Origin: CBDFKF01 sp965248765
GTDB taxonomy: Bacteria > Pseudomonadota > Alphaproteobacteria > VGEJ01
DNA length: 64,000 nt
Assembly (NCBI GenBank): GCA_965248765.1
Contig: CBDFKF010000004.1
Span: 1,922,001 to 1,986,000 of the forward strand
Direction of reading: 5' to 3'
Position 1 is the first letter of the stretch; every line of letters starts with the position of its first letter. The notes under the pieces were generated by a model. That model had not been told where the DNA came from and did not search any database. It saw nothing but the letters and a program-made list of their open reading frames with translations. Positions 1 through 7,495 of this stretch are shown piece by piece. A program made the position numbers and the translations under genes.

Positions 1-76
1 AAGCCCGATGCCGAGCATCTGGACTTGGTGCGTCTCGGCTCCCACAGCGAGCTGGGTCTTTGAGCGCCACGGTCAT
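1..76 (-). CDS. Start of a phage gene after the tape measure gene (partial)
   Basis: An ATG at 76-74 on the minus strand overlaps the tape measure stop codon (TGATG), the usual sign of translational coupling in a tail operon. Only about 25 codons lie inside the window and they match no family I know. By position it should encode a distal tail or tail-tip assembly protein. A different frame is possible because nearby phage genes are damaged. Confidence 0.35.
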   Translation of the reverse strand, partial: MTVALKDPARCGSRDAPSPDARHRA

Positions 77-2766
77 CACCTTAGCGAGCCGGCCGCCGGA
101 TTGAGGCCGTAGCGGCGCTCGAGCGTCGGCGCGAGGCCCTCGCCGCGGCCGATATGGCGGGCCATACCGCCTTCGATTTGCTCGATCATGATGTCGAGGG
201 TGAGATCGCCGCCCGGCTCGCGCCGCACATTGGCGGAAGCCTGGGTGCCGGGCGCGGTATTGCGGACGTTGACCGCGACATTGACCACGGGCTTGGCGTC
301 CGAGACCGGCGCCAGGCTGCGCATTTGTCCGGGCGTGAACACGCCCTCACCGCTACGGGCCACGATCGGCATTTCACCGCCAACGATGCCGCCGCGGTGG
401 TAGCGGGACGCACCGTCGAACGCCCTCGGGTCGACCATGCGGGCCGGGAAGGCGTCGCGGCCGATCACGCCGCCGCCATGGGCGAACGCCGTGGGTCCCG
501 AGGACATCGGGAAGTCGCCGATCATCGGCGTGCCGGAGGACGTGGTGGCGATACTCGTCCCACCGAAGATGCTGCCGCCGATGGCCCCGAAGATGCTCCC
601 GAGGATGTTGTTGAGCGGGGCCACCACCGCCATGCGGTAGGCGGCCCTCAAGGCCTCCTCGGCGATGGTGTTGAACAGGTCCTTGGCCGAGAACTTTCCC
701 GTCATGGCCCACTCGACGAAGGCGTCCTCGCTCGCCTTCAGGGCCCGCGTGGTCGCCTGCTCGAAGGCCTTGGCCGCGTCGGTGGCGTCGTCGAGATAAT
801 CGCGGATGGCGCGCCGCACCCCGTCGGACCATTCGCGGCTCGAGCGCAGCATGCGGTCGTAGGCCTCCTCCGACGCCCGGCCGAAGGTCTCCTGGTCGAT
901 GGCGCCGGCATCGAGCAGCTCCCGGAGCCGTTCGATCTCGTCCGCATAGGCTTCCTGCGCCGTACGCAATCGTTCGGTCAGCGCTTCGCCCTCGGCACGC
1001 AGCCGGTTGGCCTCGCGCTCGGCCACGTTGCGGGCCTCGATGGCCTGCTGCTCGTCATAGAGCGCACCGGCAAGCGCGCGCACCTCCTGGCGCTGTGCCT
1101 CCGTCGCCTCGGCCGAGAGGCGACGCAACGCCTGTGAGATGAAGCGCTGGCGGTCGGTCTGGCCGAGTGCCGCCCGTTCGGCCTCCAGCTCGGCGACGGT
1201 CGCGCTTGCCCGGTCGCGGGCTTCCTCGGCCTGGCGCTCGTCGAACAGCGCGCCGGCCAGCGCCTCGACCTGGCGGCGCTGCTCCTCGGTCGCCTCGGCC
1301 GAGAGCCGCCGCAGCGCCTGTGACACGAAACGCTGCCGGTCGGTCATGGCGAGCGCCTCTTGCTCCGCGCGCAGGCCTTCGAGGATGCGCCGGTTGGCGC
1401 GGGTACGCCGGTCGGCCGTTTCCTGCTCGCGCCGGGCAAGCGCGGCGAGCTTGTCGTCCCTGACCGCCGCGGCGCCGAACAGCAGGCGTTCGACCTCATC
1501 GAGATTGGAGCCGTCCGGTTTGATCAGGTGCTGCAGCTCGGTCACCAACTTCAGGTGCTCGGCCCGGATGCGCTCGGCGCCCTGGTAGCGCAGCTGGAAG
1601 AGCTGGGTGTTCAGGCTCGTCTCGATCTGCAGCAGGCGCCGCGCCCGTTCCTGGGCCGCCTTCTCGTCCTCCGTGGTCCCGGCGGTCTGGCCGTCGCCGC
1701 CGCCGCCGGCCGCGCGGTCGGCGCGGCGCTTCTCGGCCTCCGCCTGCATCCAGGCGAGCTTGGCCGCCCACTGCTGGTAAATCGAGACCTTCTCCTGCAG
1801 CTCCTCGGTCAGATTCTCGCGCTCGGTTCCCCACAGCCACTCCCAGAACGACCGGTCGTCGTTCTCTTCGGGCAGCGCCTTGAGCTCGCGGGCGATCTCG
1901 ATCAGCTCCTGTTTGCGTTCTTCCACCTCGCGGCGCGTCGCCCCGACGCTCAAATCTTCGAAGTTGAAGTCGCCCTCGGCGATCAGCTTGAGCTTCTCAT
2001 AGGCATCGCCCGCATCGACCGCGACGTTGGAGAGCCAGGTCGAGAGGTCGGCGAGCGCCGGCGCGAGGCCGAGCACGGCTCGCGTGACATTGGCCGAGAG
2101 CACCTGGCCGAGGGTGTCCATCTCGTCCTTGGCCCGCTCGGCGTTCCGGATCAACGCCTCGTCGAGCACGATGCCCAGATCGTGGGCCCGCTGGCGCAGC
2201 CGGTCGAGCGATTCGACGCCGTCGCGAATGAGGTTGGCCATCAGCGGGCCGACGGTGCGCCCGAAGGCGGCGGCCAGCAGCGCGTTGCGATCGAGCGTGT
2301 TGCCCAGCGCGGAGGCGCGGCGAATGACGATATCGAAGGCCTCGTCGACCGTGCGTGCGGCCTGGACGTTGGCGAGCAGCGCCGGGTCCATCTTCTGCAA
2401 CAGCGTGATCAGCGTGCCGGTGCCGCTCCGGGCTTCGCCGACCCGCTTCGAGAACGCCACCATGGCGCCGTCGAGCTGCCCGGTCGAGACGCCGGCGAGC
2501 CCGGCCGCGTAGCGCAGTTCCTGCAGGGTGTCGGTGCCGACGCCGATGGCGCCGGAGAGCTTGCCGATGGAATCGGCCGCGGCGATCGACCGGTTGATGA
2601 GCAGCGCGATCCCGCCGCCGGCGGCAATGCCGGCGACCACACCGCCCAGGAGCCGCATGCGGCTGCGCAAGCCCGAGGCCCGGTCGCCCAAAGTGGACAG
2701 CCCGCGCGAGGCCTTGTCGGAGGCGCGGTCGATCTTCTTGATCGAGCGCTCGCCGCTGGTGCCCAC
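76..2766 (-). CDS. Phage tail tape measure protein (lambda-type)
   Basis: This long protein (896 residues from the GTG at 2766) sets tail length in siphophages by spanning the tail tube. It has a Gly/Ala-rich hydrophobic stretch near residues 40-58, long charged helical regions, and a C-terminal part typical of lambda-type tape measures followed by a Gly-rich segment. Two tandem copies of a block of about 61 residues share TDRQRF[VI]SQALRRLSAEATE and lie around 1150 and 1330. In the same frame, homology-like coding sequence (AVRLAVEGGNRVKADLVSVG) continues upstream to about 2838, where a TAA sits in place of an expected start. The native start therefore looks lost and the gene may be decayed. 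It lies downstream of the G/GT tail chaperone genes, the standard order, but a toxin-antitoxin pair separates them. Confidence 0.85.
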   Translation of the reverse strand: MGTSGERSIKKIDRASDKASRGLSTLGDRASGLRSRMRLLGGVVAGIAAGGGIALLINRSIAAADSIGKLSGAIGVGTDTLQELRYAAGLAGVSTGQLDGAMVAFSKRVGEARSGTGTLITLLQKMDPALLANVQAARTVDEAFDIVIRRASALGNTLDRNALLAAAFGRTVGPLMANLIRDGVESLDRLRQRAHDLGIVLDEALIRNAERAKDEMDTLGQVLSANVTRAVLGLAPALADLSTWLSNVAVDAGDAYEKLKLIAEGDFNFEDLSVGATRREVEERKQELIEIARELKALPEENDDRSFWEWLWGTERENLTEELQEKVSIYQQWAAKLAWMQAEAEKRRADRAAGGGGDGQTAGTTEDEKAAQERARRLLQIETSLNTQLFQLRYQGAERIRAEHLKLVTELQHLIKPDGSNLDEVERLLFGAAAVRDDKLAALARREQETADRRTRANRRILEGLRAEQEALAMTDRQRFVSQALRRLSAEATEEQRRQVEALAGALFDERQAEEARDRASATVAELEAERAALGQTDRQRFISQALRRLSAEATEAQRQEVRALAGALYDEQQAIEARNVAEREANRLRAEGEALTERLRTAQEAYADEIERLRELLDAGAIDQETFGRASEEAYDRMLRSSREWSDGVRRAIRDYLDDATDAAKAFEQATTRALKASEDAFVEWAMTGKFSAKDLFNTIAEEALRAAYRMAVVAPLNNILGSIFGAIGGSIFGGTSIATTSSGTPMIGDFPMSSGPTAFAHGGGVIGRDAFPARMVDPRAFDGASRYHRGGIVGGEMPIVARSGEGVFTPGQMRSLAPVSDAKPVVNVAVNVRNTAPGTQASANVRREPGGDLTLDIMIEQIEGGMARHIGRGEGLAPTLERRYGLNPAAGSLR

Positions 2767-2907
2767 CGAGACCAGGTCGGCCTTGACTCGGTTGCCGCCC
2801 TCGACCGCGAGACGGACCGCATAGGATGTTTCGCTTTAGCCAAGATTGAGGTTCCTTTTAGGACCATTGAGGTCTATATTGGAGCCTCCCATCGTAGGAG
2901 GTTCGCC

Positions 2908-3117
2908 GTGGCGGTGAATGTCAAGCTGTCGGAAGATCTGGTCGCGGAGGCGAAGCGGTACGGTGGTCTCCATCACCGCTCGCTGCCGAAACAGATCGAG
3001 TATTGGTCGCGCATGGGCAAGATCGCCGAGGAAAATCCCGACCTGCCCTTCTCGTTCATCAAGGACATTCTGATAGCGCAAGCCGAGGAAACGGCCGAAG
3101 ACTACGTCTTTGACTGA
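2908..3117 (+). CDS. ParD-like antitoxin of a type II toxin-antitoxin pair
   Basis: This 69-residue protein starts at a GTG (2908-2910) preceded by AGGAGG at 2896-2901, six bases upstream. The N-terminus MAVNVKLSEDLVAEAKRYG resembles the ribbon-helix-helix strand of ParD-like antitoxins, and the acidic C-terminus (ETAEDYVFD) fits a toxin-binding tail. Its stop overlaps the start of the next gene (TGATG), the usual antitoxin-toxin coupling. It should neutralise the downstream RelE/ParE-type toxin and probably autorepress the pair. It runs opposite to the surrounding tail genes, so it looks like a cargo insertion. The exact family name is from general resemblance only. Confidence 0.75.
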   Translation: MAVNVKLSEDLVAEAKRYGGLHHRSLPKQIEYWSRMGKIAEENPDLPFSFIKDILIAQAEETAEDYVFD

Positions 3118-3407
3118 TGGGACAGGGTAAGCCCTATCGCGTCGTCCAGACTCCGACGTTCAAACGATCCGTCAGGCGCCTTCACAAACAGCAGAAACGC
3201 GAGCTTGACGCGGCCGTCGGCCGCATCGCTGCCGACCCGACCGTCGGAGAGAGCAAGGTCGGCGATCTTGCCGGTGTTCGTGTCCACAAGTTCAGGATGA
3301 ACCGTCAGTTGATTTTGCTCGCCTACGAGTTCTTGGCGGGTGAGGGGGTGATCAAACTTCTCGCGCTGGGCAGCCACGAGAACTTCTATCGAGACCTAAA
3401 GCGCTAG
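3117..3407 (+). CDS. RelE/ParE-superfamily toxin
   Basis: This 96-residue basic protein is coupled to the antitoxin by a four-base overlap. It has the short RelE/ParE layout: an N-terminal strand (YRVVQTPTFKRSVRRL), a helix, a central basic strand (GVRVHKFRMNRQLILLAYEF) and a C-terminal strand ending in GSHENFYRDLKR, a tail common in RelE-type toxins of this group. Such toxins cleave mRNA on the ribosome or poison gyrase. The sequence does not decide which, although the HENFYRDLK ending favours the RelE side. No truncation is visible, so the pair may still work. Confidence 0.78.
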   Translation: MGQGKPYRVVQTPTFKRSVRRLHKQQKRELDAAVGRIAADPTVGESKVGDLAGVRVHKFRMNRQLILLAYEFLAGEGVIKLLALGSHENFYRDLKR

Positions 3408-3470
3408 CGTTGCCTCACGCCGCTACGCGGCAATCCGCCCGGACCGCATGGCTGTGGTGGGTTCCGGCCC

Positions 3471-3827
3471 TCAGCTCTTCTCGTTCATCGCCTCGATCAG
3501 CCCGGCCTCGGCCGCCTGCAACAGCTCGGAGATCACGCCCTCATCGGAGCCCCACGCCCGGGCGATGCCGAGCGCCGCGGTCATGTCGATGCCGAGCAGC
3601 CGGCCCGAGGGCGCGATGCGGAGCTGCCCGAGGGAGGCGGTGAACACCTCCCAGGCCTGGTGCTCCTCAGATGCGAGGGGCGCATGCTCGCTATAGGGGC
3701 AGGGCTCGCCGTTCAGGCCGAGGCCGCCTTCGGCGCAGGGCGCGCTTTCCGCTTCGCAGGCTTCGCAGTATCCGGGCCCGCCGCCGGGCTGGAGGTGCCA
3801 TCGGCAGAGGGCCCGGATGCGTTTTTT
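3471..3827 (-). CDS. T domain of a tail assembly chaperone, read by -1 frameshift
   Basis: This frame has no good start of its own. It is entered at the A AAA AAC heptamer (3827-3821 on the minus strand) from the upstream G-like frame and then reads KKRIRALCRWHL to the stop at 3471. The roughly 118-residue extension has a Cys-rich patch (CEACEAESAPC) and a helical end containing HQAWEVFTASLGQLRIAP, similar in style to small tail proteins of the DUF1799 type encoded just before tape measure genes. In lambda the equivalent G-T fusion, made by a few percent of ribosomes, recruits tail tube protein to the tape measure. Position, slippery site and frame all agree, but the family label is inference. 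Confidence 0.68.
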   Translation of the reverse strand, partial: KKRIRALCRWHLQPGGGPGYCEACEAESAPCAEGGLGLNGEPCPYSEHAPLASEEHQAWEVFTASLGQLRIAPSGRLLGIDMTAALGIARAWGSDEGVISELLQAAEAGLIEAMNEKS

Positions 3828-3969
3828 GCTGACGTCAGCAGCACCTGGCGCAGCGTGAACTCCTGAATGAACCGCTCGCCCACGGGATAGAGGTCCATCA
3901 GCGCGGCGACGTTCTCGCGCGTCACCGGCGGATCGTCCTCGATCCCTGACCAGGCGGTGATGTGGCGGG
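3713..3969 (-). pseudogene. G-like tail assembly chaperone, 5' end removed by IS21
   Basis: The frame reads from the IS21 junction through TRHITAWSGIEDDPPVTREN and ERFIQEFTLRQVLLTSA into a Lys/Ala/Pro-rich tail ending at 3713. Only about 85 residues of the phage protein remain; everything upstream was replaced by the insertion sequence whose end is at 3970. The apparent start at 4048 lies inside insertion sequence DNA. It is the zero-frame partner of the frameshift product that ends at 3471. Without its N-terminus and promoter it is unlikely to be expressed. Confidence 0.65.
3770..3827 (-). promoter_or_regulatory. Predicted programmed -1 frameshift signal (slippery heptamer plus stem-loop)
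   Basis: On the minus strand the mRNA carries A AAA AAC at 3827-3821, positioned so that AAA and AAC are zero-frame codons, which is the X XXY YYZ arrangement. Two bases later begins a perfect 10-base-pair stem (ATCCGGGCCC at 3818-3809 with GGGCCCGGAT at 3779-3770) around a 29-base loop. The zero frame stops at 3713 and the -1 frame at 3471, giving the G and GT products known in many tailed phages. Confidence 0.75.
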
Positions 3970-4969
3970 TGTTGATCGGCGTGGAATATTGCCCCCCTAT
4001 CGGTGGTAATCGGCGTCCAAAATTGACCCCCCCATGGTTTGTTCCCATGAACGCGCCTTGTCATTGGACGGACGAGGTGAGGGGGAGATGCTGGTAGTGG
4101 AAACGATCGCACGGATCCGTCGGGATCATCTGGTGAGGGGCGTTCCGATCAAGACGATCGCCCGGGATTTGAGGGTTTCGAAGAACACGGTGCGCAAGGT
4201 GGTGCGGGGCGATGAGACCTCGTACAGCTACGAGCGCAAGATCCAGCCGATGCCGAAGCTTGGACCGTGGGTGGATGAGCTCGAGCGCCAGCTGAAGGCC
4301 AACGAGAAGAAGGCGCGCCGGGATCGGCTGTCTCTGCTGCGGATTCATGAAGACCTTGCGTCTCTGGGCTATGAGGGCGGCTACGACGCGGTGCGCCGCT
4401 ATGCCAGGGTCTGGCGGCGCCGGCACCGGCTGTTGTCGTCGTCCGAGGCCTATGTGCCGCTGATCTTCGATCCGGGCGAGGCCTACCAGTTCGACTGGAG
4501 CCACGAATACGCGGTGTTGTCGGGCACGACGACCAGGGTGAAGGCGGCGCACATGCGGCTGTGACACAGCCGCATGCAGCTGGTCCAGATCTTCCCGCGC
4601 GAGAGCCAGGAGATGGTGTTCGAGGCGCACGAGCGCGCGTTCCGCTTCTTCGGCGGGGTCTGCCGGCGCGGCATCTACGACAACATGAAGACGGCGGTGA
4701 GCACGGTGTTCGTGGGCAAGAAGCGGGACTACAACCGCCGCTTCCAGGAGATGTGTACCCACCATCTGGTGGAGCCTGTGGCGTGCACGCCCGGGGCTGG
4801 CTGAGAGAAGGGGCAGGTCGAGAGACAGGTGGGTGAGGTTCGCGGCCGCCTGTTCGTGCCCAGCCCGCGGGGCCGCTCCTACGCCGAGATCAACGAGTGG
4901 CTCATGGATCGGTGCATCGAGGACGCCAGGAAGCATCCGCATCCGACGATCCCGGGCAAGACGGTGTAG
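3970..4969 (+). mobile_element. IS21-family element, left end and truncated istA
   Basis: The outer end is at about 3970 (TGTTGATCGGCGTGGAATAT then a C-run), and a second similar motif near 4009 (AATCGGCGTCC ... TTGACC) fits the multiple terminal repeats of IS21 elements. A related right end in opposite orientation sits at 53554. The element breaks off inside istA at about 4966 and no istB follows. The insertion destroyed a phage tail gene on its left. Confidence 0.75.
4088..4969 (+). pseudogene. istA: istA transposase, truncated with two in-frame stops
   Basis: The frame begins MLVVETIARIRRDHLVRG with a helix-turn-helix (IKTIARDLRVSKNTVRKVVR) and enters the DDE catalytic region (YQFDWSHEYAVL). 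It meets a TGA at 4562-4564 where relatives have Cys in RLCHSRM, resumes in the same frame (QLVQIFPRESQEMVF), meets a second TGA at 4802-4804 where relatives have Trp in GWEKGQVE, and runs on to a TAG at 4967. The C-terminal half is missing. Intact genes nearby end in TGA, so recoding is unlikely and this is decay. Confidence 0.85.
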
Positions 4970-5379
4970 GTTAGAAGTAAAAGCTGGAGGAGTGAGTCAA
5001 CGGTTTGGGGCGGGTCGTTTTGTCTCCTGGTTAAGTGTTATATTACTGGTAGTTGCGGATTTATGCAAGTGGATTGTGGCGGTGCCTTGCTGATGTAAGA
5101 AACGGAGGCATGGGGGAGCACAGTTGCAATCTGGGAAGTAAATTCGTGTGTCTGAGTTGGCGGATCTGTCTTGGCGGAGGGGGTGCGGTGGATATACGTT
5201 TGGACAGAGGCTATAAGGCGGTGACAGGTTCGACGTATCGGGATGGGGCGGTGTTACCTATATTATATGGAATATTGCAGGTAATAAGGGCCAGAATGTG
5301 GTTCCGCCAGGGGGCGTCAGGCCGGACTGCAAGGTCCCCGGGGCGTAGTAATTAATCTTGTCAATCTCGACGCGGCTAT
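4970..5379. other. Array-flanking non-coding region, possible CRISPR leader
   Basis: These 410 bases between the istA break and the first repeat hold no convincing gene. The top strand is visibly poor in C and rich in G and T, with AT-rich patches around 5025-5060 and 5260-5285, unlike the GC-rich flanks. It lies on the upstream side of the array as read from repeat-tracrRNA pairing, so it is where a leader would be. No clear promoter with normal spacing was found. Confidence 0.4.
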
Positions 5380-6140
5380 GCTGCGGATTGCGGCCGCTTC
5401 TCGATTTGCTACAGTGATTAGGGCCGCGATGCAGACCTCCGCGTGCTGCGGATTGCGGCCGCTTCTCGATTTGCTACAGTTGGCGGCGAAGCGCGGGTCA
5501 GACAGGTGCCGCTGCGGATTGCGGCCGCTTCTCGATTTGCTACAGTCACCTGCTTAAGAGCCTGGCGCCAGATCTGGCTGCGGATTGCGGCCGCTTCTCG
5601 ATTTGCTACAGTGCGCCGCCGCCGTGAGCCGCGCCGCCGCTCGCTGCGGATTGCGGCCGCTTCTCGATTTGCTACAGTCGCGCCGCCCATCTGCACCACG
5701 CCGTTCTGCTGCGGATTGCGGCCGCTTCTCGATTTGCTACAGTCCGCGGCCGTGAGCGACACCGCCAGGGCCGGCTGCGGATTGCGGCCGCTTCTCGATT
5801 TGCTACAGTCTGGCGGGTCCTCCGGCAACGCCAGAGTCGCGCTGCGGATTGCGGCCGCTTCTCGATTTGCTACAGTCTCGACCGCGATCGGCAAGCTCAA
5901 CATCTTGCTGCGGATTGCGGCCGCTTCTCGATTTGCTACAGTCCAACAGATCGCTGAGCCCGTCGGCAGCGGGCTGCGGATTGCGGCCGCTTCTCGATTT
6001 GCTACAGTACCGAACAACCACCGCCACCACCTGCCATGGCTGCGGATTGCGGCCGCTTCTCGATTTGCTACAGTCCTGGCGCCAGGCGGCGCGCAAGGCG
6101 GCATGCTGCGGATTGCGGCCGCTTCTCGATTTGCTACAGT
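5380..6140 (+). CRISPR. Type II-C CRISPR array, 12 repeats and 11 spacers
   Basis: Twelve apparently identical 36-base repeats (starting GCTGCGGATTGCGG, ending GATTTGCTACAGT) begin at 5380, 5445, 5511, 5577, 5643, 5708, 5774, 5841, 5907, 5973, 6039 and 6105. Spacers are mostly 30 bases, with two of 29 (5416-5444, 5679-5707) and one of 31 (5810-5840). The 3' half of the repeat is complementary to the tracrRNA at 10673, which fixes the crRNA sense as the plus strand, opposite to the cas genes. Each repeat contains TTGCGG, 16 bases, then TACAGT preceded by TG, an extended -10-like promoter as described for Neisseria type II-C arrays. No spacer has an obvious full match in this window. Confidence 0.97.
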
Positions 6141-6190
6141 TGCCTGCGACGTAGGGTATTGAATGAACGTCGTTTTCGTCCGCCCACTGG

Positions 6191-6526
6191 TCAGAAAAAC
6201 TCCAGTTGGGCGGGCGGATTCGACGGCGCCTTGCGGGTTTTTCCGACATAGGTCTCCATTCGGCCGAACTGTTTGTCGGTGATCGTCAGGAATCGAACCT
6301 CTCCCGCGGACGGAACGCGGCGACCCATTTTGGCCGCGTGAACCTTGGCGTTCTCGATCGATGCACAGTGCCGAATGTATACCGAGTACTGCATCATCGT
6401 GAAGCCGTCGTTGAGGAGGTCCTTGCGAAACCTCGCATAGGCCTTGCGCGCCTTTGGCGTGTCGGTGGGCAGGTCAAACATCGCGATTACCCACATGGTG
6501 CGCCAGCCCCACGGAATTGTTTTCAC
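6191..6526 (-). CDS. cas2: CRISPR-associated protein Cas2
   Basis: The 111-residue protein carries the Cas2 core WVIAMFDLPTDTPKARKAY, with the Asp of the ferredoxin-fold first strand, followed by FRKDLLNDGFTMMQYSVYIR. It bridges two Cas1 dimers in the spacer-integration complex. The frame opens with a GTG at 6526; an internal ATG at residue 11 (MWVIAMFD) matches the usual N-terminus of type II Cas2 and is a good alternative start. It is the last gene of the minus-strand cas operon, 21 bases after cas1, and its stop lies about 50 bases from the last repeat. Confidence 0.95.
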   Translation of the reverse strand: MKTIPWGWRTMWVIAMFDLPTDTPKARKAYARFRKDLLNDGFTMMQYSVYIRHCASIENAKVHAAKMGRRVPSAGEVRFLTITDKQFGRMETYVGKTRKAPSNPPAQLEFF

Positions 6527-6547
6527 CCCCTGCCCCCGCAGCGGGCA

Positions 6548-7483
6548 TCAACCGATCTCGGCGGCATCGACCAGATCGGGCTCAACCGGGAGTCCTTCGG
6601 GAAGCGCCATGGTCCGATCCCCGCCGGTGAGTGTTCGGCACAGGGAGGCGGCACTGGTATGGAGGGCAAGCAGCAGAGATTCCCGGCGCCCGCCCACATG
6701 GACGGTCTCGTTGAGCAGTGAAAGAAGTGCGGCGCGGGTTTCGCGTTCGGCCAGATCAGGTGCAGACTCTCCGTCCTCCCCGGCCATTTGACGGACCCGC
6801 CAGTCAACGTAAGGTCGGTACGGCTCCAGAAGATCATCCGCCAGACAGAACGGATTGCCGCGGTGGCGATGGTGCACACCGAGAGAGGGAATCAGTCCGG
6901 CCGCAACCACGCCGCGCGCCACCGCGGCCCGAACGACAGCGTAGCCGTAGTTCAGGAGCGCGTTCACACCCTCGGCCTCGCGGTCGCGGCGGAACGTCTT
7001 GCCGAACAGGCGCGGCCAGTATCTCTGCGCGGCCTGGGCTTCAAGATTGTCCGGATCGCCCGAGCGAACCCGGCGAGCCATCGGAGCGAGGCCGCCGTGA
7101 CTTCCGGTGAAATGGGAGAGCACGGTGGCCTGCTGAACGATCTTGGCCCGCACGATCGCCTGCCAGGCGCGCTTGCGAATCGGCGCGCTGGTCTCGACCT
7201 GCGCCCGATGACGTTCGGTCTGGACGTGATGCGCGTCGAGCGGAAGCATCATTCCGGCGGGCAGATGATCGCGACCCGTGACCAGCACGGTTGCACCGGC
7301 TTCCAGAAGCGAGAGAAAGACGGACTGCGTGTAGGTCGCCCGGATGTCGTCCACGATGACCACGCCGAGATCCTCGATGGGGAGGGTCGCTTTCGGCAGG
7401 TCGGGCCGTTCGACCACGAGCTGGCCATGCGCGACGGAGAGCCGCGTGCCGGGCGTCGAAAACTCGACGGTCTTGCGGATCAT
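6548..7483 (-). CDS. cas1: CRISPR-associated endonuclease Cas1 (type II)
   Basis: This 311-residue integrase inserts new spacers at the array. The metal-binding set expected for Cas1 is present: Glu148 (NLEAQAAQRYWPRLFG), His204/205 (GVHHRHRGNPFCLADD) and an acidic residue near 216-220 (ADDLLEPYRPYVD). The N-terminal beta domain (residues 1-80) and helical domain are complete, and the length is normal for subtype II-C. It starts 12 bases after the cas9 stop and is followed by cas2, so the three genes form one transcript. No csn2 or cas4 is present, which supports II-C. Confidence 0.97.
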   Translation of the reverse strand: MIRKTVEFSTPGTRLSVAHGQLVVERPDLPKATLPIEDLGVVIVDDIRATYTQSVFLSLLEAGATVLVTGRDHLPAGMMLPLDAHHVQTERHRAQVETSAPIRKRAWQAIVRAKIVQQATVLSHFTGSHGGLAPMARRVRSGDPDNLEAQAAQRYWPRLFGKTFRRDREAEGVNALLNYGYAVVRAAVARGVVAAGLIPSLGVHHRHRGNPFCLADDLLEPYRPYVDWRVRQMAGEDGESAPDLAERETRAALLSLLNETVHVGGRRESLLLALHTSAASLCRTLTGGDRTMALPEGLPVEPDLVDAAEIG

Positions 7484-7495
7484 CGCCGGGCAAGC

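Noticed and set aside
1360..3117. A 585-codon plus-strand frame ending in the antitoxin
   Set aside because: It is antisense to the tape measure gene and open only because of high GC; just the last 69 codons, from the GTG at 2908, are the antitoxin.
4088..4969. UGA recoding as Cys or Trp
   Set aside because: Many intact genes in the window use TGA as stop, and the two sites lie in a truncated transposase.
5418..6162. Repetitive 100-240 residue proteins on both strands of the CRISPR array
   Set aside because: They are translations of the 36-base repeat (for example RIAAASRFATV) and not genes.
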